From Paracraurococcus lichenis (GTDB taxonomy: Bacteria > Pseudomonadota > Alphaproteobacteria > Acetobacterales > Acetobacteraceae): a stretch of DNA of 63,408 nucleotides. Positions 51,819 to 60,434 of this stretch are shown here, one piece after another. The translations under genes and the position numbers were made by a program. The stretch covers positions 1-63,408 of the forward strand of contig NZ_JAUTWS010000036.1 of the NCBI RefSeq assembly GCF_030657435.1, given 5' to 3'. Numbering within the stretch: position 1 is the first letter of the stretch; each line of letters begins with the position of its first letter. Below the pieces are notes generated by a model. The model searched no databases. It was not told the origin of the DNA and worked only from the letters and a program-made list of their open reading frames with translations.

Positions 51819-54800
51819 TCACTTCGGCGCCCCGGCCCGCGGGCCGGCAAGGCCGGCCGCGGCGGCCAGCAGCACCGCTTCCGACAACGAACGCACGCCC
51901 AGCCGTTCCATGACATGCGCACGATGGATCTCCACCGTCCGCGGGCTGATGCCGAGCCGGCGCGCGATCTCCTTGTTGGTCTCGCCGGCGACGATCCCCT
52001 CCAGCACTTCGCGCTCCCGCTGCGACATGCCCGCGATGCGGAGGCGGGCCGCCTCCGCCCGGCGGCCCGTCTCCTGCGCGTCGCGTACCTTGGCGAGCGC
52101 GGCCGCGACCGCAGCAAGCAGGTCCTGCGGATCGTGCGATCCTTCCAGCCAGTCCGCCGCTCCGGCCTTCAGCGCCTGCACGGCCGTCCGGACGTCGCCG
52201 GCCTCGCCGGCCACGACGATGACCGGCAGGTCGATGCCGCGGGCCTTCAACTCACGCGGGACCACCAGGGCTTCCTCGCCACAGCCGCCGAGGTCGAGGA
52301 CCGCGCAGCCCGGCAGCAGCATCGGCGCGACCTCGAGGAAATCGCCCGGCGTGGCAAAGGTCTTCACGTCGTAGCCCGCGCCCTGCAGCAGCGCCGCGAT
52401 GCGGAGGCGCGACGCCTCCCCGCCGTCGACCACATAGATCCAGGCCCCCTCGACACGGGTGATGTCGACCGTGATGCCGCCGATGCGGTGGACGCGCCCA
52501 AGCTCGTCGCGGATGGAAAAGGCCGTGTCCCGGACCCAGCGTACGGCGCCATCGGGACGCAGCACGCGGAACTCCTGCACCGCAGGCTCGCCCTGCTGGA
52601 CGCGGCGGAGCGAGTCGAGCACGGCGGCGCGATCATCGGGGTGGATGGTCTCGGCCCAGCTCGCCAGGTCGTCCGGCACCGCGTCGCGCGGCACGCCCCA
52701 GATCCGCTCGACGGCCGGGCTGCGATACTCGATCCGCATCGCCTCGACATCGACGATCCAGAGCAGGTCGGCCGAATGTTCGGCGAAATGCCGGAAGCGC
52801 TCCTCGCTGGCCCGCAGGCGCTCCTCGACCCGCCTGCGTTCGGTGACGTCGAGAGCGGCCCCGACGAAATCCACCGCCCTGCCGTCCTCGAAGGTGGTCT
52901 GGCCATGGGTGGATACCCAGCGCTCCACGCCGTCCCCGATACCGATGACGCGGTACTCGAGATGATAGACGCCATCGCCGGCGGGATCGGTGCAGGCGGC
53001 GATGGCCGCCTCGACCTGCGGCCGGTCCTGCGGGTGGATACCCCTTAGGAAGGTGCCCTTATCCACCGGAACGCCGGGCGGCAGGCCCCACATCCCACGC
53101 AACCGGTCGTCCCATTCCAGCGTGTCGGCGGCCGGGTCCCAGCGATAGGGGCTGAGCCCGACGAGATCGACCGCGGCCTGGAGCCGCGCGTCGCTGCGGC
53201 GAAGCCGCTCGTTCGTCTCCTGCCGCAATCGGGTCAAGGCGAGCAGCGCCTCCACCCGCGCGATCAGCTCGCGCGCCGAGAAGGGCTTCACCATGTAGTC
53301 GTCGGCGCCGCTCCGCATCCCCGCCATCCGCGCCTCCTCCCCGGCGCGGGCGGAGAGCAGGATGGCAGGCATGGTCGCCAGCCGCGGCGCCTGCCGCAGA
53401 GCCGCAACCAAGGCAAGCCCGTCCCGTCCCGGCATCATCACGTCGGCCAGCAGGAGATCCGGCGGCGCGAGCCTGGCCGCGGCGAGCGCGGCATCGCCGT
53501 CCGCCACCGCATCCACGCTCCATCCCGCCAGCGTCAGGAGGCCGACCAGGTAGTCCCGCATGTCGGCATTGTCGTCCGCGACCAGGATGCGTGGCCCGGG
53601 CATTGGGCCCTGGCCGGCGGCCGAAGCCGCCGCCTGCCTGGCCGAGCCCGGCAGCCAGCGGCGCGCCTCCTCGAGGAAGGCCGCGCCGCCCGTCGCGGTG
53701 GAGGCCAGGGATCGCGGCCGGCCGACTTGATCGGCGGGCAGATGCGTGGTGCCGAAGGGGATGGTGACGGTGAAGATCGTACCCTCGCCCTCCCGGCTCT
53801 CGACCGAGATCCCGCCGCCATGCAGGCGAGTGAGTTCCTGGATCAGCGCGAGGCCGATGCCGCTGCCCTCGTGCGAACGGCTGCGCTGACCCTCGACGCG
53901 ATGGAAGCGTTCGAACAGCCGCGGCAACTCGCCGGCCGGGATGCCGACGCCGCTGTCGACGACGCGAAGCTCGACGCCCGCCGGTACCGTGCGCAGGCCT
54001 ACCGCGATGTGACCGTCGAAGGTGAATTTGAAGGCGTTCGAGACCAGGTTGAGGACGATCTTCTCCCACATGTCCCGGTCGACATAGACCGGTTCCGGCA
54101 ATGGCAGGCACGCGATCTCGAGCACGAGGCCAGCGCTGTCGCAGGCCGATTGGAAGCTTGCCGCCAATTCCGCCGTCAGCTTCGGCAGATCCGTCGGCTC
54201 GTAGCAGGCCTGGGCGCGGCCGGCCTCGATGCGGGAGAAGTCCAGCAGGGAGTTCACCAGCCGCAGCAGCCTGCTCCCGTTGCGCTCTGCGATCTCGGCC
54301 ATGGCATGGGCGTCAGGCGGCAGCGCGCCCGCCGGCTTCGCCAGGAGCTCCCGCAGGGGGCCGAGGACCAGCGTGAGCGGCGTCCGGAACTCGTGGCTGA
54401 CATTCGAGAAGAAGGCGGTCTTCGCGCGGTCGAGTGCCGCCAGGGCCTCGGCACGGCGGCGCTCATCCTCGAAGGCGCGTCCGCCGGCGATGGCCCTCGC
54501 GGCGTGCTCGGCCACCAGCTCGAGAAAATTGCGGTACTCGGCGTCCAGGACCTGGCGGGGACTCGTCCCGATGATGAGAAAGCCGGCCGGCTGCTGCCAG
54601 GTCGGCGCCGGCAACGGCAGGACCACGGCCGTGCGCACCGGATCGGGCCATAGCGGCGCGGCGACGGTGCCGGCCAGGGGCCGGATGTCGGGCACGATGA
54701 CGGCATGGCCGCTCGATCCCGCTTCGGCCAGCGGCCAGCGGGCCGCCGCCAGCTGAAGCACCGGGGGAAAGGCGGACGCGTCGGACGCCAGTTGGGTGAC

Positions 54801-55514
54801 GGCGGCGCGATTCGCCATCGCGCCGTCCCTGTCACAGAGGTAGACGGCGGCGAAAGCGATGTCGAATGCGTTGTCCTGGAGCACGCTGGCGATGTCACGG
54901 CAGGCGTCATCGGCTGTCCGTTGCTGCGGCGCCGTCACGCCGAGTGCGTGCAGCGTCGAGAGCCTGCGCTCACCGACGACCCGCCGCGTCGTTTCCGTAC
55001 AGACGCAGAACACTCCCTCCACGCCCTCCGCGTCGGCGCCGAAGATCGGGCTGTAGCTGAAGGTGACGTAAGTCTCCTCACGCGGCAGCTCGCGGTCGAA
55101 GAAGAACCGGTAGTCCTCGACCCAGGTGGCCCGTCCTGCCGTGGCCTCGGCAAGCATCGGGGCGATGTCGTCCCAGATCTCGGCCCAGGCCTCCTTGCCC
55201 GGCGCACCCAACATTGCGGGGTGCTTGGCCGCGCCGAGGAACGGGACATAGGCGTCGTTGTAGAGAATCCTCAGCTCCGGCCCGACCCAGAGGAGAATCG
55301 GGAAGCGGGATTGGAGACAGAGACTGACCGCCAGCTTTATGCTGTTCGACCAGGACGCAGGTGGCCCGAGCGTCTTCGACCAGTCCCGGTCGCGGATCAG
55401 GGCACCGAGCTCTCCCCCGCCGGCGAGGAAGCCGGCGGGGTCGCTGCCGGGTGACGTGCTGGCCGACTCGCCCAAATCCGCACTCCCTTCCGCGCCGCGC
55501 GAGCCGCCATGCAT
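51819..55514 (-). CDS. hybrid histidine kinase fused to a degenerate FixJ-like LuxR regulator
   Basis: A 1231-residue soluble protein. In order: PAS-like domain (about 55-180), GAF (195-350), HisKA with phospho-His374 in NVSHEFRTPL, HATPase (475-590), a complete receiver with Asp691 (LVADDNADMRDY, ADVMMPGRDG, VKPFS), two PAS domains (775-890, 900-1020), a second receiver (1024-1145) and a LuxR helix-turn-helix (1162-1222, SQREREVLEGIVAGETNKEIA). In receiver 2 the acidic pair is replaced by Gly1031-Gly1032 and the Lys loop reads DWLEGS, though Asp1074 remains. It therefore combines sensing, phosphorelay and DNA binding in one chain. No membrane segment is seen. The downstream kinase starts 260 bases later. 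Confidence 0.9.
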   Translation of the reverse strand: MHGGSRGAEGSADLGESASTSPGSDPAGFLAGGGELGALIRDRDWSKTLGPPASWSNSIKLAVSLCLQSRFPILLWVGPELRILYNDAYVPFLGAAKHPAMLGAPGKEAWAEIWDDIAPMLAEATAGRATWVEDYRFFFDRELPREETYVTFSYSPIFGADAEGVEGVFCVCTETTRRVVGERRLSTLHALGVTAPQQRTADDACRDIASVLQDNAFDIAFAAVYLCDRDGAMANRAAVTQLASDASAFPPVLQLAAARWPLAEAGSSGHAVIVPDIRPLAGTVAAPLWPDPVRTAVVLPLPAPTWQQPAGFLIIGTSPRQVLDAEYRNFLELVAEHAARAIAGGRAFEDERRRAEALAALDRAKTAFFSNVSHEFRTPLTLVLGPLRELLAKPAGALPPDAHAMAEIAERNGSRLLRLVNSLLDFSRIEAGRAQACYEPTDLPKLTAELAASFQSACDSAGLVLEIACLPLPEPVYVDRDMWEKIVLNLVSNAFKFTFDGHIAVGLRTVPAGVELRVVDSGVGIPAGELPRLFERFHRVEGQRSRSHEGSGIGLALIQELTRLHGGGISVESREGEGTIFTVTIPFGTTHLPADQVGRPRSLASTATGGAAFLEEARRWLPGSARQAAASAAGQGPMPGPRILVADDNADMRDYLVGLLTLAGWSVDAVADGDAALAAARLAPPDLLLADVMMPGRDGLALVAALRQAPRLATMPAILLSARAGEEARMAGMRSGADDYMVKPFSARELIARVEALLALTRLRQETNERLRRSDARLQAAVDLVGLSPYRWDPAADTLEWDDRLRGMWGLPPGVPVDKGTFLRGIHPQDRPQVEAAIAACTDPAGDGVYHLEYRVIGIGDGVERWVSTHGQTTFEDGRAVDFVGAALDVTERRRVEERLRASEERFRHFAEHSADLLWIVDVEAMRIEYRSPAVERIWGVPRDAVPDDLASWAETIHPDDRAAVLDSLRRVQQGEPAVQEFRVLRPDGAVRWVRDTAFSIRDELGRVHRIGGITVDITRVEGAWIYVVDGGEASRLRIAALLQGAGYDVKTFATPGDFLEVAPMLLPGCAVLDLGGCGEEALVVPRELKARGIDLPVIVVAGEAGDVRTAVQALKAGAADWLEGSHDPQDLLAAVAAALAKVRDAQETGRRAEAARLRIAGMSQREREVLEGIVAGETNKEIARRLGISPRTVEIHRAHVMERLGVRSLSEAVLLAAAAGLAGPRAGAPK

Positions 55515-55685
55515 GTTCTTGCGATAAGGAAATTGCCGTCACTTAGTAGGACCGTCCGACACCGTCTCTGCGCGAACAGGTCAGCACTGAACGCCACGGG
55601 ACCGGGCCTGTTGCAGGCCGCCGCGGCCATTGTTGCGGTCCGCGTCGGCGGTCGCGCTGCAGGACTGCTTAGGGATTTCACCTAG

Positions 55686-55711
55686 GGAACGGAGGGACCG
55701 TGCCGCACGTC
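55686..55711 (+). promoter_or_regulatory. candidate EcfG (general stress) promoter
   Basis: GGAAC at 55686-55690 is followed after 17 bases by CGTC at 55708-55711. The alphaproteobacterial EcfG consensus is GGAAC, 16-17 bases, CGTT, so one -10 base differs. It lies 30 bases before ATG 55741 and would drive the five-gene operon. Confidence 0.4.
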
Positions 55712-55740
55712 TCGCGCCGCACGGTAGCGGAGGCAATGCG

Positions 55741-56916
55741 ATGAAGGCCCTCGTCTGGCATGGCAAGGAGGACATCCGGTGCGATTCCGTGAGCGATCCA
55801 CGGATCGAGCAGCCGCGCGATGCCATCGTCCGCGTCACCAGCTGCGCCATCTGCGGCTCGGACCTGCATCTCTTCCACGACTTCATCCCCGCCATGCTGC
55901 CCGGTGACATCATGGGCCATGAGATGATGGGCGAGGTCGTCGAGGTCGGCGCTGGCGTCGACGGGCGCCTGAAGAAGGGCGAGCGGATCGTCATCCCCTT
56001 CACCATCATCTGTGGCGAATGCGACCAGTGCCGGCGCGGCAACTACTCGGTCTGCGAGACCACCAATCGCAAGAAGCACCTGGCGGACAAGGTATTCGGT
56101 CACACCACGGCGGGCCTGTTCGGCTACACGCATCTGACGGGCGGCTATCCCGGCGGGCAGGCGCAGTATGTTCGTGTGCCCTTCGCCGATGCGACGCATA
56201 TCAAGGTGCCGGACGGTCTGACGGACGAGCAGGTGCTCTTCCTCGGCGATATCTTCCCGACCGGCTGGCAGGCCGCCGTGCAATGCGACATCCAGCCGAC
56301 CGACACCGTCGCCGTCTGGGGCTGCGGCCCGGTCGGGCAGATGGCGATCCGCAGCGCGGTGCTGCTCGGCGCGAAGCAGGTCGTCGCCATCGACCACATC
56401 CCGGAGCGCCTGAGCATGGCCGAGGCCGGCGGCGCCATCCCCCTCAACTTCAAGGAGGACAGCGTCGTCGGCCGGCTGAACGACCTGACCGGCGGCAAGG
56501 GTCCGGAGAAGTGCATTGATGCGATCGGCATGGAGAGCCATGTGACGCTCTCGCAGCCCGACAGCGTCCTCGACCGCGCGAAGCAGATGCTGATGCTGGA
56601 GAGTGACCGGCCGCATGTGCTGCGGGAGATGATCTATGTCTGCCGGCCGGCCGGCGTGCTCTCGATCCCCGGCGTCTTCGGCGGCTTCGCCGACAAGGTG
56701 CCCATGGGCATGGTGATGAACAAGGGCCTCACCATCCGGACCGGCCAGACGCATGTCAACCGCTGGACCGACGACCTGCTGCGGCGGATCGAGGACGGCC
56801 AGATCGACCCGTCCTTCGTCGTCACCCACACCGTCCGGCTGGAGGACGGGCCTGAGATGTACAAGGTGTTCCGCGACAAGCAGGACAGTTGCATCAAGGT
56901 TGTTCTCAAGCCCTGA
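55741..56916 (+). CDS. zinc-dependent alcohol dehydrogenase 1 (formaldehyde-dehydrogenase-like)
   Basis: A 391-residue medium-chain dehydrogenase. Catalytic zinc ligands are in CAICGSDLHLFHDF and GHEMMGEVVEVG. The structural zinc site is the four-Cys loop CGECDQCRRGNYSVC. The NAD motif is VWGCGPVGQMAIRSA. The family includes glutathione-independent formaldehyde dehydrogenase and threonine dehydrogenase. ATG 55741 follows GCGGAGGCA. It is the first gene of an operon that contains a second member of the same family. Confidence 0.9.
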   Translation: MKALVWHGKEDIRCDSVSDPRIEQPRDAIVRVTSCAICGSDLHLFHDFIPAMLPGDIMGHEMMGEVVEVGAGVDGRLKKGERIVIPFTIICGECDQCRRGNYSVCETTNRKKHLADKVFGHTTAGLFGYTHLTGGYPGGQAQYVRVPFADATHIKVPDGLTDEQVLFLGDIFPTGWQAAVQCDIQPTDTVAVWGCGPVGQMAIRSAVLLGAKQVVAIDHIPERLSMAEAGGAIPLNFKEDSVVGRLNDLTGGKGPEKCIDAIGMESHVTLSQPDSVLDRAKQMLMLESDRPHVLREMIYVCRPAGVLSIPGVFGGFADKVPMGMVMNKGLTIRTGQTHVNRWTDDLLRRIEDGQIDPSFVVTHTVRLEDGPEMYKVFRDKQDSCIKVVLKP

Positions 56917-56931
56917 AGCCGGGAGGCGGTC

Positions 56932-57510
56932 ATGACCCTTCTTTCGAGTCTGTCGAACATCACGCGCTCCGAGGGCGATCCCAAGGTCCTGCGCTCGGGT
57001 CCGAGTTCGCTCGGAAGCTCCGACCGGCTGGCGCGCGGGCTCGGCTGGTTCAGCATCGGCCTCGGCGTCGCAGAACTGGTCGCGCCCCATGTCATCACGC
57101 GCACGCTCGGCCTCGAGGGACGCGAGGGGCTGGTCCGCGCCTTCGGTGTTCGCGAGATCGGCCATGGCGTGATGTCGCTGTCGGTGGACAAGCAGGTCGG
57201 CGTCTGGAGCCGGGTCGGCGGCGACCTCCTCGACATCGCGACGGTGCTGCCGGCGCTGAGCCCGTCCAACCGGCAGCGCGGCAATGCCGAGCTTGCCTTC
57301 CTGCTGCTCCTCGGCATCACGGTCCTCGACCTGGCCTGTGCCCAGAGCGTCTCGACCCGGCATGCGCGGCCGCGGGGCGCGGTGCGGAGCTATGCGGATC
57401 GCAGCGGCTTCCCACAGGGCCTGCCGGAGGCACGCGGCGCCGCGCGGCGCGACTTCCGGACGCCGCCGGACATGCAGGCGCCGCCAGCCCTCGCACGCGC
57501 GGTCGCGTGA
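56932..57510 (+). CDS. membrane protein of unknown function
   Basis: A 192-residue protein with about three or four hydrophobic segments between residues 35 and 135 (LGWFSIGLGVAELVAPHVI, LLDIATVLPAL, LAFLLLLGITVLDLACAQ) and an Arg/Pro-rich tail of about 50 residues. I do not recognise a named family; similar small proteins sit beside SRPBCC and zinc alcohol dehydrogenase genes in related bacteria. It starts 15 bases after the first dehydrogenase with a GGGAGGCGGTC site. Confidence 0.8.
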   Translation: MTLLSSLSNITRSEGDPKVLRSGPSSLGSSDRLARGLGWFSIGLGVAELVAPHVITRTLGLEGREGLVRAFGVREIGHGVMSLSVDKQVGVWSRVGGDLLDIATVLPALSPSNRQRGNAELAFLLLLGITVLDLACAQSVSTRHARPRGAVRSYADRSGFPQGLPEARGAARRDFRTPPDMQAPPALARAVA

Positions 57511-57589
57511 CGGTCGGACCGCCGCACTGCCATCGCCGGCCCGGGATTCGCGGATCGGGGCCGGCGCTACGGACAATGGGAAGACAAGC

Positions 57590-58357
57590 ATGGACAGGAT
57601 GCAACGACATCCCGCGCGCGACGCCCTGCAGGGCGTATTGCCGGCGCGGAACCTCGGCGATGCGGAACGCATGGCCTCGGGGACGGCCGGCGTCGCGACC
57701 CTCCTCTGGGCCGTGCGGCGGGGCGGCGTGTCGGGTGGCCTCGCGGCGCTCGCCGGTACCGCCATGCTCGCCCGGGCCGCCAGTGGCTACTGCCCCGTGA
57801 CGGAGGCGACCAGCGCCAAGCCGGCGGAGCGTCGCATTGCGCAGAAGCAGGGCTGGCGTTCCGCCGCGGCGGTGGTGCGCAGCGTGACCATCGCCCGCCC
57901 GCCGGAGGAGGTGTACCGGTTCTTCCGCGATGTCGCAAAGCTGCCGCGCTTCCTGCAGCATGTTCAGCAGGTGACGGCGATCGACGAGACGCGCTCGCAC
58001 TGGGTGGTGCGGACCTCCCTCGGCCACACCATCGAATGGGATGCGATCATCACCGAGGACCGGCCGAACGAACGCATCGGCTGGCGCTCCGTCCCGGAGG
58101 CGGACATCCGCACCATCGGCTGGATCGAGTTCCGCCCGGCGCCGGGCGACCGCGGCACGGAGGTGCGCGCCTCCATCGCTTACGAGCCGCCGGCGGGCCA
58201 GCTCGGGCGCCTCGTCGCGCAACTCTGGGGCGAGTCGCCAAGCCGGCAGGCCTATGACGACCTGCGCCGGCTGAAGCAGGTGCTCGAGACCGGCGAGGTG
58301 CCGACGCCGGCGATGCGGCGGGCCGATGCCGATGCCGCCATGCCCGCCGCCGCCTGA
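57590..58357 (+). CDS. membrane-anchored SRPBCC (polyketide-cyclase-like) protein
   Basis: A 255-residue protein. An N-terminal hydrophobic hairpin (about 30-68) resembles a DUF2892/YgaP-type membrane unit. Residues 88-235 form a START/SRPBCC helix-grip domain (VVRSVTIARPPEEVYRFFRDVAKLPRFLQHV, IEWDAIITEDRPNERIGWRS), known from COG5637-type cyclase/dehydrase proteins that bind hydrophobic ligands. ATG 57590 was chosen over the longer frame because it follows an AGGG-like site and begins the conserved part. It sits between two dehydrogenase genes. Confidence 0.85.
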   Translation: MDRMQRHPARDALQGVLPARNLGDAERMASGTAGVATLLWAVRRGGVSGGLAALAGTAMLARAASGYCPVTEATSAKPAERRIAQKQGWRSAAAVVRSVTIARPPEEVYRFFRDVAKLPRFLQHVQQVTAIDETRSHWVVRTSLGHTIEWDAIITEDRPNERIGWRSVPEADIRTIGWIEFRPAPGDRGTEVRASIAYEPPAGQLGRLVAQLWGESPSRQAYDDLRRLKQVLETGEVPTPAMRRADADAAMPAAA

Positions 58358-58368
58358 GGAGGGACACC

Positions 58369-59535
58369 ATGCGCGCCATCGTCTGGAACGGCGTCAACGA
58401 CTTGCGCGTCGAAACGATGCCCGACCCGGAGATCGTCCGGCCGCACGACGCGATCGTGCGGGTGACCTTGTCCTCGGTCTGCGGTTCGGACCTGCACCTG
58501 CTGGGAGGCTACATCCCGGCCATGAAGCCCGGCGACATCATCGGCCACGAGTTCATGGGCGAGGTGGTCGACACGGGCAGCGAGGTCGAAAGGATCCACA
58601 AGGGCGACCGGGTGATCGTCGTCTCCATCCTCGGCTGCGGACAGTGCGAGCATTGCCGGCGCACCGATTTCTCCTGCTGCGACAACACCAACCCGAAGCC
58701 GCTGATGGCGGAGGCGGTCTGGGGCCACAGCCCGGCCGGCATCATCGGCTATAGCCATGCACTTGGTGGCTGGGCCGGCAGCCATGCCAATTTCATCCGG
58801 GTGCCCTTCGCCGACGTGAACGTCTTCAAGGTTCCCGAGGAGATTCCCGACGAGAAGGCGCTCTTCGTCTCGGATGCCTGCCCGACCGGCTTCATGGGCG
58901 CCGACCTCGCCGGCATCCAGCCCGGCGACATCGTCGCGGTCTGGGGCTGCGGCGGCGTCGGCCAGATGGCGATGCAAAGCGCGCGTGTCCTGGGCGCCGA
59001 GCGGGTGTTCGCTATCGACCGTTTTCCCGAGCGGCTGCGCATGGCGGCCGAGCACTGCGGCGCGGAGCCGCTGAACTACGAGGAAGTGGACATCCCGGAG
59101 GCGCTGACCGAACTGACCGGCGGCCGCGGGCCCGACCGTTGCATCGACTGCGTCGGCATGGAGGCGCACGGCACCGGCGTCGGCTACCTCTACGACCTCG
59201 TCAAGCAGCAGGCGCTGCTGACGGAGCGCATCGTCGCGCTGCGGGAAGCGATCCTGTGCTGCAGGAAGGGCGGCACTGTTTCGGTGATGGGGGTCTACGG
59301 CGCCTTCGTGGACAAGTTCCCGATGGGGGCGGTGGTGAACAAGGCGCTCACCATCCGCTCCGGCCAGCAGCACGGCCAGCGCTACGTGGAGCGGCTGTTC
59401 GGCCATATTGCGCGCGGCGAGATGGATCCCTCCCACCTGCTGACGCATCCGCTTCCGCTCGAGCAGGGACCGCGCGGCTACGACCTTTTCAAGAACAAGA
59501 AGGAAGGCTGCGTCAGGGCTGTGTTCAGGCCCTGA
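58369..59535 (+). CDS. zinc-dependent alcohol dehydrogenase 2
   Basis: A 388-residue paralogue of the gene at 55741, with the same zinc ligands (SVCGSDLHLLGGY, GHEFMGEVVDTG), structural-zinc loop CGQCEHCRRTDFSCC and NAD motif VWGCGGVGQMAMQSA. Differences are spread along the whole length, which points to an old duplication. It starts 11 bases after the SRPBCC gene with GAGGAGGGAC. Formaldehyde or other aldehydes/alcohols formed in stress are possible substrates. Confidence 0.9.
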   Translation: MRAIVWNGVNDLRVETMPDPEIVRPHDAIVRVTLSSVCGSDLHLLGGYIPAMKPGDIIGHEFMGEVVDTGSEVERIHKGDRVIVVSILGCGQCEHCRRTDFSCCDNTNPKPLMAEAVWGHSPAGIIGYSHALGGWAGSHANFIRVPFADVNVFKVPEEIPDEKALFVSDACPTGFMGADLAGIQPGDIVAVWGCGGVGQMAMQSARVLGAERVFAIDRFPERLRMAAEHCGAEPLNYEEVDIPEALTELTGGRGPDRCIDCVGMEAHGTGVGYLYDLVKQQALLTERIVALREAILCCRKGGTVSVMGVYGAFVDKFPMGAVVNKALTIRSGQQHGQRYVERLFGHIARGEMDPSHLLTHPLPLEQGPRGYDLFKNKKEGCVRAVFRP

Positions 59536-59570
59536 CCAGCGCATTGCATCACACGAAAGGAGACCATGGC

Positions 59571-60146
59571 ATGGCCGATGGCAATCTGGATGGGTTGAAG
59601 GTGGCGATCCTCGTCACCGACGGCTTCGAGCAGGTCGAGATGACCGAGCCGCGGAAGGCGCTCGACCAGGCAGGGGCGAATACCAGCATCGTCTCCCCCA
59701 AGGAAGGGCACGTCCGCGGCTGGAATTTCACCGAATGGGGCGACAGCTTTCCGGTTGACGTGCCACTTGCCCAGGCGCGCCCCGAGGATTTCGACGCCAT
59801 CCTGCTGCCCGGCGGCGTCATCAACCCCGATACGTTGCGCATGAACGAGGGTGCCGTCCTCTTCGCGCAGGCATTCCTCGACGGTGGCAAGCCGGTGGCG
59901 ACCATCTGCCACGGTCCCTGGACGCTGATTGAGACCGGCAAGGTGAAGGGACGCCGGCTCGCCGCCTGGCCCTCGTTGCAAACGGACCTAGAGAATGCCG
60001 GCGCCGAGTGGGTCGACAAGGATGCAGTGGTGGACGGCAATCTCGTCTCCAGTCGCAAGCCGGATGACATTCCCGCCTTCAACAGGGAGATGATCGGCCT
60101 GTTCGGCCGCACGGATGCACGGCAGGCGCAGCAGCGCGCATCGTGA
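59571..60146 (+). CDS. DJ-1/PfpI-family protein (YhbO-like)
   Basis: A 191-residue protein with the DJ-1/PfpI fold. The catalytic-type Glu lies in TDGFEQVEMTEP (about 17-28). The nucleophilic Cys sits in VATICHGPWTLIE. Relatives act as glyoxalases or in protein repair and are frequently part of stress regulons. ATG 59571 follows AAAGGAG. It is the last gene of the operon. Confidence 0.92.
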   Translation: MADGNLDGLKVAILVTDGFEQVEMTEPRKALDQAGANTSIVSPKEGHVRGWNFTEWGDSFPVDVPLAQARPEDFDAILLPGGVINPDTLRMNEGAVLFAQAFLDGGKPVATICHGPWTLIETGKVKGRRLAAWPSLQTDLENAGAEWVDKDAVVDGNLVSSRKPDDIPAFNREMIGLFGRTDARQAQQRAS

Positions 60147-60434
60147 ACCGCGATCAGCAATGGCCCTCGGCGACGTCGTGATCCCTATCCGATAAAGGCG
60201 TCGCGGCCTGCCTGCGCTCGGTTCGTTGGGGCCAGAAGACAGCGGACTTGTCTCGCGAGCCGGGAGGCGAGGAGCGGGGGAGGCCCGTGCCCAGGCCGGA
60301 TGCGCGGCCGGGCGACCGGGTCAGTGAGCACACCGGGCGTAGGGGCCGTCCGGTGGACGACGGCTTTGACCGTGGCGTGGTCGACTTGGATGGGAACTCC
60401 CGATATCGCTCTGGTCAATATGGAGGAGGCCGGG

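Noticed and set aside
53727..55454. plus-strand open frames opposite the hybrid kinase
   Set aside because: They are antisense to kinase, receiver and GAF motifs and show shadow composition.
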